Origin: Capsicum annuum
Taxonomy: Eukaryota > Streptophyta > Magnoliopsida > Solanales > Solanaceae
DNA: 64,000 nucleotides
Reading direction: 5' to 3'
NCBI RefSeq assembly: GCF_002878395.1
Contig: NC_061118.1
Coordinates: 126,532,846 to 126,596,845, forward strand
Shown: in pieces, positions 24,576-34,127 of the stretch
Position numbering within the stretch: position 1 is the first letter of the stretch
How the letters are laid out: each line of letters starts with the position of its first letter
Made by a program: the position numbers and the translations under genes
The notes under the pieces: model-generated
What the model saw: only the letters and a program-made list of their open reading frames with translations
The model's database searches: none
What the model was told of the DNA's origin: nothing

Positions 24576-24932
24576 CTATTTTCTTGCCTCGCTCATAAAG
24601 GGTGGTATAAAAATTAAGGAACTAAGTAATAGAATATGCATGGTAAACCACTCAGCCCTAAAGTGAGATGTGTTTTTATGTTGTTTGTCTAGTGTAAAAT
24701 CAAGAATATATAATTCTTGTTTCTTATCTTCACACTCTTCTACTATTTTAAATGATTCCACTGACAAGATACCATCTAAAAATAATATAGAAAAGTTCTT
24801 TGAATTGGGACCAACAAATCCTACTTTAAAATTTACACTATCCTCAACACCTTCACTTATATTCACCTTCTTAATATTAGTCTCAAGATTAAGATGATAA
24901 TCGAGTGGCTGCGATTCTTGTGTTTTCTCCAT
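24576..24932 (-). CDS. 118-residue ORF of unknown function in element C
   Basis: This is an uninterrupted ORF from the ATG at 24932 (MEKTQESQPLDYHLN) to a stop at 24576. The protein is acidic and hydrophilic in the first 85 residues (SEGVEDSVNFKVGF, VEECEDKKQE). Its C-terminus is hydrophobic and aromatic (FTMHILLLSSLIFIPPF). I do not recognise a domain. It sits just upstream of the post-pol landmark, where the end of the polyprotein would be in a full element, so it could be a relic of pol's end or a short accessory ORF. Survival of the frame in a ~10 percent diverged element may be chance at this length. Confidence 0.45.
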   Translation of the reverse strand: MEKTQESQPLDYHLNLETNIKKVNISEGVEDSVNFKVGFVGPNSKNFSILFLDGILSVESFKIVEECEDKKQELYILDFTLDKQHKNTSHFRAEWFTMHILLLSSLIFIPPFMSEARK

Positions 24933-25394
24933 AAATTGTCTAATGTTCTCCTCATAGTCTTCTTTGTTTAGCCACTATAGACATAGCAACAGTGGTAACT
25001 CCTTCATCTCTGCCTACACTATGTTTGAGACTCTAAAATTTGTTTTATCAATTTGTCTGAATTGCTCGTTTGTATTATGGCAGCACACATATCTTCAGAA
25101 TAATCACTTTAACCACAAGTCAAACACCAAGTTGCAGTTTGTTCCCCAGTTAGAATAGTATCTATATCATATTATGAAGGTACAATTCACATACTTCCAT
25201 CTAAATATGGACAATAAGCCTTATAATGTGGTCTACCATAATATTAACAAGAATCGTCATCACACAAAAAAACCATTTATCGAGGCTGACATCTCAAGAA
25301 AGGTGTGAGAAAAATAAAAAAATAAACTAAACAAATATTTAAAAGTTTGTATTCAAGCAAGTAAGGTAAAATTTCACTTAAAACGCCAAATTAT
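24933..25394 (-). other. leader of element C between primer site and ORF
   Basis: A non-coding AT-rich leader of about 460 bp. A minus-strand start of gag is not seen, so gag was deleted or replaced. Nothing else recognisable. Confidence 0.6.
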
Positions 25395-25412
25395 TCCCCG
25401 GCAATGGTGCCA
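25395..25412 (-). other. tRNA-Asp-like primer binding site of element C
   Basis: The minus strand reads TGGCACCATTGCCGGGGA directly after the LTR end (AAAAATGG context), 16 of 18 matching the Athila-type site. It is the best preserved primer site in the window. Confidence 0.85.
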
Positions 25413-25416
25413 TTTT

Positions 25417-26947
25417 TGATAATGCTCAACTTACACGTCAATTTAGTGAAAGACGGTGATCATCAATATATATTTACCCAACTTTGGAGTCATTGTCAAA
25501 TCCACGAGGAATAATGTGAGTGGCGATTAAACTAATTTGAAACTATAGCTATAAGTTGAATTCACATAAATGATACAAAAAGATAAAATATGGATTTTTG
25601 ATGACCAAACAAATGTTAAAGTTTTAACTTGCTTCAGAGCTCAAATCTAAAATTTCAATGGTTCAAATCAATGATAGAGAGGAACTAGGGTTGTGATCAC
25701 TATGATTATTAATCCCCATTAAATAATAAATGTAGTATTAGGTTCTCATGACTTATGGGAAACACCAAATTATCAGCTTTGACAGTCCATCTAAGTGTTT
25801 GTCAACCTACTTAGATGTTGAACTCCCTAATTCTCTCAAACTTAGGAAATCATTCTATTCATACTGATTTTATCTTAAGTTGATCAATCTTGTTACAACA
25901 TTAATCATTAGATGGGAGCTTAACCTTTCCATATCTTTGTTGATAATTTTCTACCTTTAGTTTGTTTCTCAGTTCAACCAAAGCAACATAAAGTGGGATT
26001 TATTGTTTTCAACCAATAAATAACAATCATAACAATGGAATTATCAAGATGTCCCCATAATCACTCAAACACTAACCATAAAATCCATGGGGGAATAATT
26101 ATAGATCCTACAACCCTAGTTGTGGGTTTTAGTTCCACACGAGAAAGAAAGAGATAGAAACAATTGTAATCATTATTTAAAGTAATTAAACTTACAAATG
26201 ACAAATTCTGAAGTTGATTCTCTTCTAAGTTCAAGATGATATTCCCACAACCAAATCAAAGAGTTGAAAATTGAATTCTATGTTTTGAGCCCAAAAAGTG
26301 GTGTCTTTTCCTTTCGAATGTGTTTAAGATGTTCTGCCCCTTAAATAATTAGAAAACCCTAACATATGCTTTAAATACTTCATCCTAATTATGGAAACAA
26401 AATCATAGATCATAGTATTTTCTCAGATAGGCGACAATATGTGTGACAACTTATTAGGAGTCTAACAACTTATCAAGAATATTGTCAGCTCCTCTTCACT
26501 TTTAATAATCTCTGCCTTGGGCAACCAATGAGGGTTGAAAGCTTATCAGACATGTGATGACTTATTATAGATGTCGTCACTTCTTCACTTCAAACTCTAT
26601 TCCTTACCTAAGCCTAATGATGAGCCTGGCAGCTTATTACACTTCTGTCGGCCTATCATAGATGTCTTTACTGATTCTAGCTAAATTTTATTCTTTATCT
26701 AAGCTTGATGTCAACTATGATAGCTTATCACAAGGCTGACGACTTATCAAACAAGTCATCAGCTATACTTCCTTCTCTACTTGCTCAGAAATCAACTCTT
26801 TTACTCCTATTATTGTTGATTCTCTTGTATCTAGACTTTTACTACAATATTAAAGAGAAAAAAATCAAAAATATCAAAATTTTCTTAAGACTTTGCAGTA
26901 GTTCTCAATTAAAAGCCTTAAATGTGTTTGTATCTGCTCATACATCA
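25417..26947 (-). repeat. 5' LTR of element C
   Basis: 1531 bp. On minus it starts TGATGTATGAGCAGATAC and ends GAGCATTATCA. Dyad units with GCTTATCA half sites lie at about 26430-26760. Confidence 0.88.
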
Positions 26948-27407
26948 GAGCTCAGTTGGTAGTTGTCTACTGAGTACCATTCATTTGCTAACCATACTAC
27001 ACTTTTGCAGCTTGCAGATCATAGTATGGGTTATCATCATTGATATGTACATCATATGGAGAATCCATTTTTGGATACTTAGAGTTAGCTCCTAATATTC
27101 AGAGTATTACTTACCTACCTTTTCTGTATTAGACTAGCCTCTATGTTGTATTTGAAGCTTAGTTGTGGCAATGTATTTAATGTAATATTTTACTTTTTCA
27201 CTCTTATTATACTAGAAGTTCTTGTACTAATACCACCATGTGTTGGGAATTTATTACATATTTATTTCTCTTATTTTATCAATTTTGCATTCTCTTCTAC
27301 ATATATTTGGGCAGTCCATTAATAGCCATTCCAAACTATGATGATTGGCTTACCTACTGGTAGGTTATGGTAGTCTCTATTAGGACCTGACTGATTGGGT
27401 CATAACA
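26948..27407 (+). repeat. 5' LTR of element H, right part
   Basis: Starts with the GAGCT duplicate. CTACTGAGTACC, the internal order and the end GGGTCATAACA align with the H 3' LTR 42148-42608. A degraded primer site and leader follow to about 27490. Confidence 0.75.
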
Positions 27408-28895
27408 ATCTTGAGGCAACCAATCGACCTATTTCTAGGTCACCTAACTATATGTCTCACTCGAGCATAAATATCTAAATTCTTATCTTTAAGATCTTCT
27501 AGGTAAAGGTTTGTTAGACCGACTGTGCCGCCTTGGGGATTTCCTATTTTTTTGTAAAGAAAAAAATTGTTCCCTGTGTATGTGTATTAAATTTAGGTAA
27601 GTTAATAAGGTGACGGTGAACAATTGGTATTCTATGCCTGGTCTAAATGATTTATTTACCCAGCTTCTGGGAGTAGTAATATTCTCTAAGATTGACTTAA
27701 GGTCCTATTACCCTCAATTGGGATTCGAGCTGAGGACATTCCAAAGACATCCTTCAATACTCATTATGGTTATTATGAGTTCCTGATAAGTCTTTTGGTT
27801 TGACCAATGATCCAACCATATTTATGGATTTGATGAACTACGGGTTCATGACCTATTTAGATTTCTTTATGATTGTATTAATCAACAACATCCTTATGTA
27901 TTATAGGAGTAGAGAGGAGTATATACAATATTTGAAGATTGTATTCTAAACTCAGAGAGATCATAGGATTTTTGGCAAATTATAAAAGTATGAGTTCTAG
28001 TTTGAGTCGGTGATATTCCTAGGATATGTGGTGTATAAGGATGGGATTATTGTGTACCCAGTAAAGATTGAGGCTATTTGTTGTTAGGCTATATCTCTTT
28101 CTGAGGTTTACTGGTTTGGCTTATAATTATAGGCAGTTTATCAAGGGATTTGATACTGTTGTAGTGCTGATGACTAAATTAACCCCAAAGAAGGTTTCTT
28201 TCAAGTGATCTAAAAAGTATGAGTCAAGCTTTTAGAAGCTCACGGGATTTCTCACTTTGTTCCTATATTAGCTTTTCCTGTAGAGATTTAAGGATTGACC
28301 TTATATTATGAGGTTTCTGGTGTTAGTTTAGGTTGTGTATTGATATAGAAGGGTTGATTTATTACTTATGCATTGATGAAGCTAATGGTGGATGAGAATC
28401 ACTACCCAATTAATGATTTAGAATTGGTAGAGGTTATTTTCCTATTTAAGATTTGGAGGAATTATCTTTATGGCATGCATTGTGAGATCTACACCTATCA
28501 TCATAGTCTTCAACATATTTCTGCCAAAAAGAGCTTAATCTAGGCATTATCTATGGATGGAGTTGCTTAAGGATTATGAAATCTCTAACTTACATCCTCC
28601 AGGAAAAGAGAACATGGTAACAAGCGCCTTGAGCCAAAAGGTAGTAAGTATAGGTAGTTTGTCTTCTATCTAAGTTTGTTAGGAGTTGTTGGGATGGGAC
28701 GTCCAGTCCTTAGCCAACTTGATGATGTGACTTGATATTTTAGACCCCAGGAAGATTCTTGTTAGTGTTGAGGCAAGGTCTACCTTATTTGAGCAGATTT
28801 GGAGTTGTTAGTTCGATGATATAAGACTTTGCATCATCCGTGATCAGATGTTTAGTAGTGAACCCAATGGGTATACCACAGATTCTGAGATTTTT
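27408..28895 (+). pseudogene. reverse transcriptase and RNaseH of element H, left part of pol
   Basis: Leader runs to about 27490, then RT begins abruptly with GFVRPTVPPWGFPIFF (two frames), so gag, PR and the RT N-terminus are gone. NKVTVNN, GLNDLFTQL and FSKIDLRSYYPQL follow. The catalytic FIDD position reads LINN: both aspartates are Asn (codons 27884-27889), each a G-to-A change. RNaseH remnants run to about 28640 (YYEVSG in place of the first Asp block, HYPINDLELVEVIFLFKIW). The spacer before integrase is split at 28895 by element D. Many stops. Confidence 0.85.
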
Positions 28896-30408
28896 TTATA
28901 TGTGAGCAAATGCTAACACATTTTATTCTTTTAACCATGAATAATTGTGAAGTCTTAAGAAACTTCTATCATATTTGATTAGTTTTACTTTAATTTTGCA
29001 GTAAAAGATAAGGTGTAGGGAAACCAATAATAATGGAAGCAAAAAGGTTAAATTCTGAAGCAAATAAAGGACAAGTGTGGATGACGACATTCATGATAAG
29101 TCGTCATCCTGGTGATAAGCTATCAAGGCCACTGTCAGACTTAACCAGAGAATGGGAGTTGAAGAGAAGTTGTGACGACATTTTGTGACAAGGCGTCAGA
29201 GTTATGATAAGGCATTAGGATGATCATCAGCCTTAGGCAAAAATCATCAAAAGGGAAGAGGAACTGATGACATCCATGATACGTTGTCAGACTCCTGATA
29301 CATCGTCATCCATATCATCAACCTTAGGCGGAGCTTGTCAACATTGAAGAAAATTTGACGTCATTGCTGATAAGGCGTGAAACCCTTGATAAGGGATCAC
29401 CTAATTGCATTACCTATCCGAGAAATTTACTTTAGTTGTTATTTTATTTCCTTAATTAGACTCTAGTATATTAATTAGACTCTAGTATAAATAGGAGCTT
29501 TTAGGGTTTTCTAATTCTCATTGACATATCTTGCAATATACGTTGTTCATGATTTCTCTCTCTTTCGAGTTCCAATATGCTCTAGAACATTATTGTTGAG
29601 AGAAGATTGTCGTCAATATTTTGGGAGTTTTGTATTAAGATTCAGTTCAAGTTACACTTCTTGATTTTCATCATCATTGTAAGTTTATTTGCCCAACTAT
29701 GAATTCAACTTGTGTACTTGTTTATTGCATCATAAGTGGCTAAACTCTATTAACCTGAATTATGGGATCTAGGGTTAGGTCTTGATAAGGTGATAAGCAT
29801 TCAAGATACAATAGGTCGTAGGATTTCTTAATAATTCTAAAGCTTTAATTAACGTCTGTTGGTTGCAAATAGTAGACACACCTGCTTTGATTTGCTTGAG
29901 AAAGAAATTAAATATAATAGGAAGTAAATTATCAACAAGGACTCGGAAATACTTCGTTTCATAATTAGCATTGTAACAAGGTTGGTTAACCTGAGGTAAA
30001 ATTTGAGCAATGAGTAGAAATTCGCTAAGTCCAAGAGGATTAGGAAATTAAATACTTAAGTAGGTTGAGAGACATTTGTGCATAACATCGATAAAGATAG
30101 CTTGTTATCGTACCCACCATGAGAATCTTGAATTACCTTTAGCATCTTTTATGTACCGTAAGCCCTAGTGAACATAATTTTGGTTATTTCATAAACTCTT
30201 GATTATAAACATCAAAATTAAATTGACAAACAATTATTCGTGAAACTTAAACCCCCCTTTTCAGGAAACATCAAACAATCAGTGAATTAAATCATAAATA
30301 ATTTGGGTTCACACCTTATTCCTTATGGGATTGGACCCCACCCTAGTTGGATTTTTAATTGACAACGATCGGTTACACCCATTCAAGAGTGTAAATTGAG
30401 CATTATCA
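28896..30408 (+). repeat. 5' LTR of element D
   Basis: 1513 bp. The start is mutated (TTATATGTGAGC for TGATGTGTGAGC) and it ends GAGCATTATCA. Four ~90-bp units with dyad half sites (for example CATGATAAGTCGTCA, GGTGATAAGCTATCA) lie at about 29081-29400. Confidence 0.88.
29452..29495 (+). promoter_or_regulatory. TATA box with adjacent exact 19-bp tandem duplication, 5' LTR of D
   Basis: TATAAATAGG at 29486-29495 is a canonical plant TATA box. Just before it TTAATTAGACTCTAGTATA occurs twice in tandem (29452-29470, 29471-29489). The 3' LTR has no duplicate. The position ~100 bp downstream of the dyad units fits an LTR core promoter. Confidence 0.75.
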
Positions 30409-30412
30409 AAAA

Positions 30413-30430
30413 TTGCGTCATTGCCAGGGA
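30413..30430 (+). other. tRNA-Asp-like primer binding site of element D
   Basis: TTGCGTCATTGCCAGGGA lies directly after the LTR; 14 of 18 match the Athila-type site. Three of the four differences are transitions. Confidence 0.8.
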
Positions 30431-30537
30431 ATACAGTTGTAAACTAAAAGTTTATGTGTGCTAATTGACTATTAGTTAAGTTTCCTAGATTTATGTTCAT
30501 TTTTTGTTTTTGTGTAACTATAGAACTCCTTGTTTTT

Positions 30538-32290
30538 ATGCCAAAAAAAAAGAAGTTCAAAAGATCCGTTATTACCCATTAATCTAGAACCACAACTGAT
30601 CGGGAGAATGGTAGAACAACAAAAGGCTGAGAGACTGGCAGCCTTGTCGAGGGCTCAGGTGAACCTATAGAACGAGGGTCAACAAGCACATAATCCAAAC
30701 CTAGATGATAAAGACATGGGTGATGAGGAATTGCTGAATTCTCAAAAGCCAAGGTGAGCAGAGCAAATTGCTGCACCTGTGCAGCGAAATTTTAATAGAA
30801 ACCATCTAGTTAGACGAAGGTATGGTCAACAGCCTGTCCAATACGAGGTTGATGATGATGATGAAGGAATGGGTGGAGCAGGTGCAACGGGCGCTATCAT
30901 TTCTCCATCGCTGGCACCTGGTGCAAAATTCAGCATAGCAAGTACCATGATTTAACTCCTGAATCTGAAGGGATTGTTCGGTGGCCTGCTTGGTGATGAT
31001 CCAAACATGCACTTGGTTAAATTTATCACCATCTACAAATATTTTGATAATTTGGGAGTGAGCCAGAATACGATCCAGTTGAGATTGTTTTCATTGTCTC
31101 TATCTAGAGAGGCAACAATGTGGTTAAATGAGTTTATGCCTGGTTCCATCACCCACTGGAGGGAGTTGAAAGAAGCATTCCTAGAACAATTTTTTCCACC
31201 CTCCAAAAGGGTACAGTTGAGAGACGAGATCAACAACTTTAGATAGCTACCTACCAAATTTTTGCATGAGACATGGGAGAGGTTTAAGAAAAAGTTGACA
31301 CAATGTTCAAACCACAAAACGACGGATCTACACTTGATGGAGACTTTGTACAGGACTCTTAACTCTGTAACAAAGCCATTTGTAGATAATGGTTTGTTGA
31401 TCTTCCTTTTTAAGATCAGGGAATCTAGGGAAGCTAGCCCGACTATTTCTGTTGGTATGACTGCAGAGCAGTGCATAAGAGATGAGGAGTAAGACCAAGA
31501 CATGGCCTACCTAAAGACACAAATGGACTTGCTGTCCAAGGACTTTCTGTCAAGCAAGTCTAAAATGGTCAACGCTATGAAATCTTAGTGCACTGTGCAT
31601 ACTAATGGATATGAGGAGGCAAACTATATGAGTAATCAGGGGGGTTTCTGAGGAAGTAGCCAAGGGAATCAAGGTCGGAACTTTTATGACAAGCCTGATT
31701 ATAAATATAGGGATCGAGGAAATTGGAGAAGAAATAATGATAGGAGTGGTTTATATGTTCCTCCGGGAAGTCGAAATGTTAAACCAACTAGCTTTGGCAA
31801 GATGTCCATAGAGGACAAAATGGAAAAGTTATTGAAGGGAGTTGAGGCTATCAAGTCGGGGGTAACTACTATGAAAAGTGAATTCTCTACCTTGAGTCAG
31901 TTGGTTAGTTCACACTCCACTTCTATCAAGTAGTTGAAGCAGAAGATGAGTCAACTTTTCGCAACACTGACCTAGAGAAAAAGTGGTACTTTACCTAGTG
32001 ATACAGTTTAGAATTTGTGAAATGATTGCTCATGCATGGCAATTGCCAGTAGGAGTGGTAAGATGTTACTTAGCCCATCTTTGGGAAAATCTATTGATGG
32101 TGACGTAGTTATTAGTGAATCTAAAGAAAGCAGTCTAGTGAAGTCTGAGAAGTTGGATAGTTCTGTTGATGCTTCAGATAAGGAAAAAGAGAAGGAAGAG
32201 GAAGTGGTGTTGAAAACTATTCCAAGACCACCACCTCCCTTTCCTCAACAATTGAAGAAAAAGGTTGATGCAAAATTCAGCAAATTATAG
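30538..32290 (+). pseudogene. gag of element D, Athila type
   Basis: The start is the ATG at 30538 (MPKKKKFK). Conserved Athila-gag blocks appear in order across frames: LKGLFGGLLGDDPNMHLVKF (about 30965), REATMWLNEFMPGSITHW (31110), FLEQFFPPSKRVQLRDEINN (31180), LHETWERFKKKLTQC (31262), MAYLKTQMDLLSKDFL (31503) and ANYMSNQGGF (31620). A coiled-coil-like MEKLLKGVEAIKSGV comes near 31830. An open segment 32036-32290 is rich in Ser, Glu and Lys and ends with PRPPPPFPQQLKKK. Stops are frequent and many are TAG/TGA at former CAG/CGA/TGG codons. It would form the virus-like particle. Confidence 0.88.
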
Positions 32291-32953
32291 CAATGCTCAA
32301 GCAACTAACAATAATGTGCCTCTGGTTGAAGCACTTGAGCAAATGCCAGGATACATGAGGTTCTTGAAAGACCTTGTAACCAAGAAATGGAAGGTTAGCC
32401 ATGAGCCAGAGGACAATCTTCTCCATTGTGGTGCTATCTCTACAAGGTCTTTAGTGCTGAAAAAGGCAGATCCAAGAGCATTTACCATCCCGTGTACTAT
32501 TGGTTCCCTGAAATTCACAAAAGTACTATGCAATCTAGAAGCCAATATAAATCTAATGCCACTGGATGTGTACAAAAAATTTGGCTTCGGGGATCCTACC
32601 CCAACAAATATGCGGTTGGTAATGGTAGATAGGTCTGTGAAGCGGCCTGTGGGCATACTACATGATGTTTAGGTAAAGGTAGCTGATTTGATTCTGCCTG
32701 CTGATTTTGTGGTCTTAGATTGCGAGGTGGATTTTAAAGTGCCCATCATCTTAAGTAGGCCATTACTTGCAACTAGGAGAGTGCTAGTAGACATGGAGTT
32801 GAACGAGCTAAATTTTAGGTTCAATGACAAAGAAACACGTTTCAAAATACACTCATCCATGATTTAGCAAAAAGAGATGAATGTTTTCTCAATTGTTGAT
32901 ATCTTCTATGATGATGATAAACGGGTATCAACAAGTTGTCTTGGCAAAGTCTG
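32291..32953 (+). pseudogene. aspartic protease of element D, inactive
   Basis: The domain reads PGYMRFLKDLVTKKWKV, HCGAISTRSLV, then CNLEANINLMPLDVYKKFGF. In copy 1 the active site is DLGAS; here Asp, Gly and Ser are Asn, Glu and Asn (32532-32546), all G-to-A changes. The second half (DFVVLDCEVDFKVPIILSRP, TRRVLVDMELNELNF) follows after a stop at 32669. The frame ends at TGA 32951-32953. Only ~30 bp later comes the post-pol landmark CAGGCGCTACTGGGAGGCAA (about 32992-33011). So pol ends with protease. Confidence 0.88.
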
Positions 32954-33093
32954 AGTAGTCAAGATAACCAAGTCGTGATGTGACAAAATATCAGGCGCTA
33001 CTGGGAGGCAACCCAAGGTTTTTATGTTTAAGAAAGTGTTTTTACTTTTATAATTAGGATTTAGTACAGAGAAGGTGAAAAATGAGGAGGTCA

Positions 33094-34015
33094 GCTGAAA
33101 GGTCATCACGGCATCTCTAATAAGCCGTCACAACTATGATAAGCTATCAAAAATATCGTCAGATATACCAAACTCAACGCAGTTTCTATTATGGCTGATG
33201 ACATCAGTGATAAGCTATCACACTTATGATAAGCCATCACAAGATGTTGTCAAGAAGACCTTGAACGCATTACTAAACCATTTTGGGCCCAGTTCATAAA
33301 ATCCGACCTGACCCACAATCGAATCTCCTCATGTTCCCACCTATGTTATTTTGTTTCCTTATTTAGTTTATTTCTTTCTTTACTTAGTTTATTTACTTAC
33401 TCATTCCGACTAATTTCCCCAATTTAATCAAAAAGAATAGGCTCCTTTTTTTGTGGGTTTGAAATTCAAAATTAAGAATTTCTTCCTACTTCTTCTTGTG
33501 CGTGTAATCATATTAAGGGATCCCATCAGGTATGCTCTAAATTTAAATCTTCTTTTCTTGTGGTAAGTGATAGATGGATGAAAAACCAAGTTCCCAAGAG
33601 TCTTGAACAAAATTCAACTTGAAAAGGGGCTAAAAATTGCTCTTAGGGTTTGCTATGCACGCCTAACCTTTAAAAGTCAGCTCAGAAATTGGAACTCGAG
33701 TGGATTTCAAGTAATAATGGGACCGAAAATTGAGTTAAAATCAAAAGTTGGGTTCTTATAAGAGATGAAAACATTCATGATAAGCTATCACAACTGTGAT
33801 GGCTTATTAGGAATGTCATCAAAGGCTGCTAAGAATGAAGTGGATTCTATTTAGAGCTGACGACATTCGTGATAGGCTATCACAATTGTGATGGATTATC
33901 GAAAATTTCATCAGAAGATAATAAAGTTTCATAGGTTCTGTCTGAGGTTGACGACAATTTTGATAAGCTATCACAGTCGTGACGGCTTATCAAGAAATGT
34001 CATCACACCTGGAAC
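33094..34015 (+). repeat. internal spacer of D with ~90-bp spaced inverted-repeat units
   Basis: Dyads at 33119-33150 and 33208-33240 (spacing 89) and at 33779-33810, 33870-33900 and 33961-33992 (spacing 91 and 91). A typical unit pairs GATAAGCTATCAC with GTGATGGCTTATC and is flanked by GACGACATTC / GAATGTCATC arms. The same unit type is in the LTRs. Between the clusters (33250-33760) I see only AT-rich non-coding sequence. Confidence 0.85.
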
Positions 34016-34100
34016 CTGAAGCATGAATTAGCCTTCTCAAATGATGTGAAGCGTAAATGATTAATGTGTTTGTGTTTATACACTTGAGGATTGACTAATG

Positions 34101-34118
34101 TTTTTCTATTACTACAGG
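34101..34118 (+). promoter_or_regulatory. splice-acceptor-like site before ORF2
   Basis: TTTTTCTATTACTACAG, a pyrimidine-rich tract ending in CAG, stands about 10 bp before the ORF2 ATG at 34128. An equivalent tract ending CTACAG precedes ORF2 in copy 1 (near 279). A spliced subgenomic RNA is an inference. Confidence 0.5.
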
Positions 34119-34127
34119 AACCGTATA

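Larger units (their letters stand above)
21417..26947 (-). mobile_element. element C: small Athila-like non-autonomous element
   Basis: On the minus strand: 5' LTR 26947-25417, tRNA-Asp-like primer site, 2515-bp internal region, 3' LTR 22901-21417. The target duplication GAGCT is perfect on both sides (21412-21416 and 26948-26952). There is no gag, protease, RT, RNaseH or integrase. It has one 118-codon ORF, the post-pol landmark shared with D, and a 3' block homologous to D's 3' region. LTRs are about 90 percent identical by eye over their first 250 bp. Mobilisation would need an Athila-type helper. Confidence 0.9.

Noticed and set aside
26948..26975. GAGCTCAGTTGGTAG resembles a tRNA D-arm / A box
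   Set aside because: It straddles the element C target duplicate. No B box (GGTTCGA-type) or acceptor stem pairing follows within 90 bp.
31033..31503. 156-residue minus-strand ORF
   Set aside because: Antisense to well-recognised gag blocks of element D.
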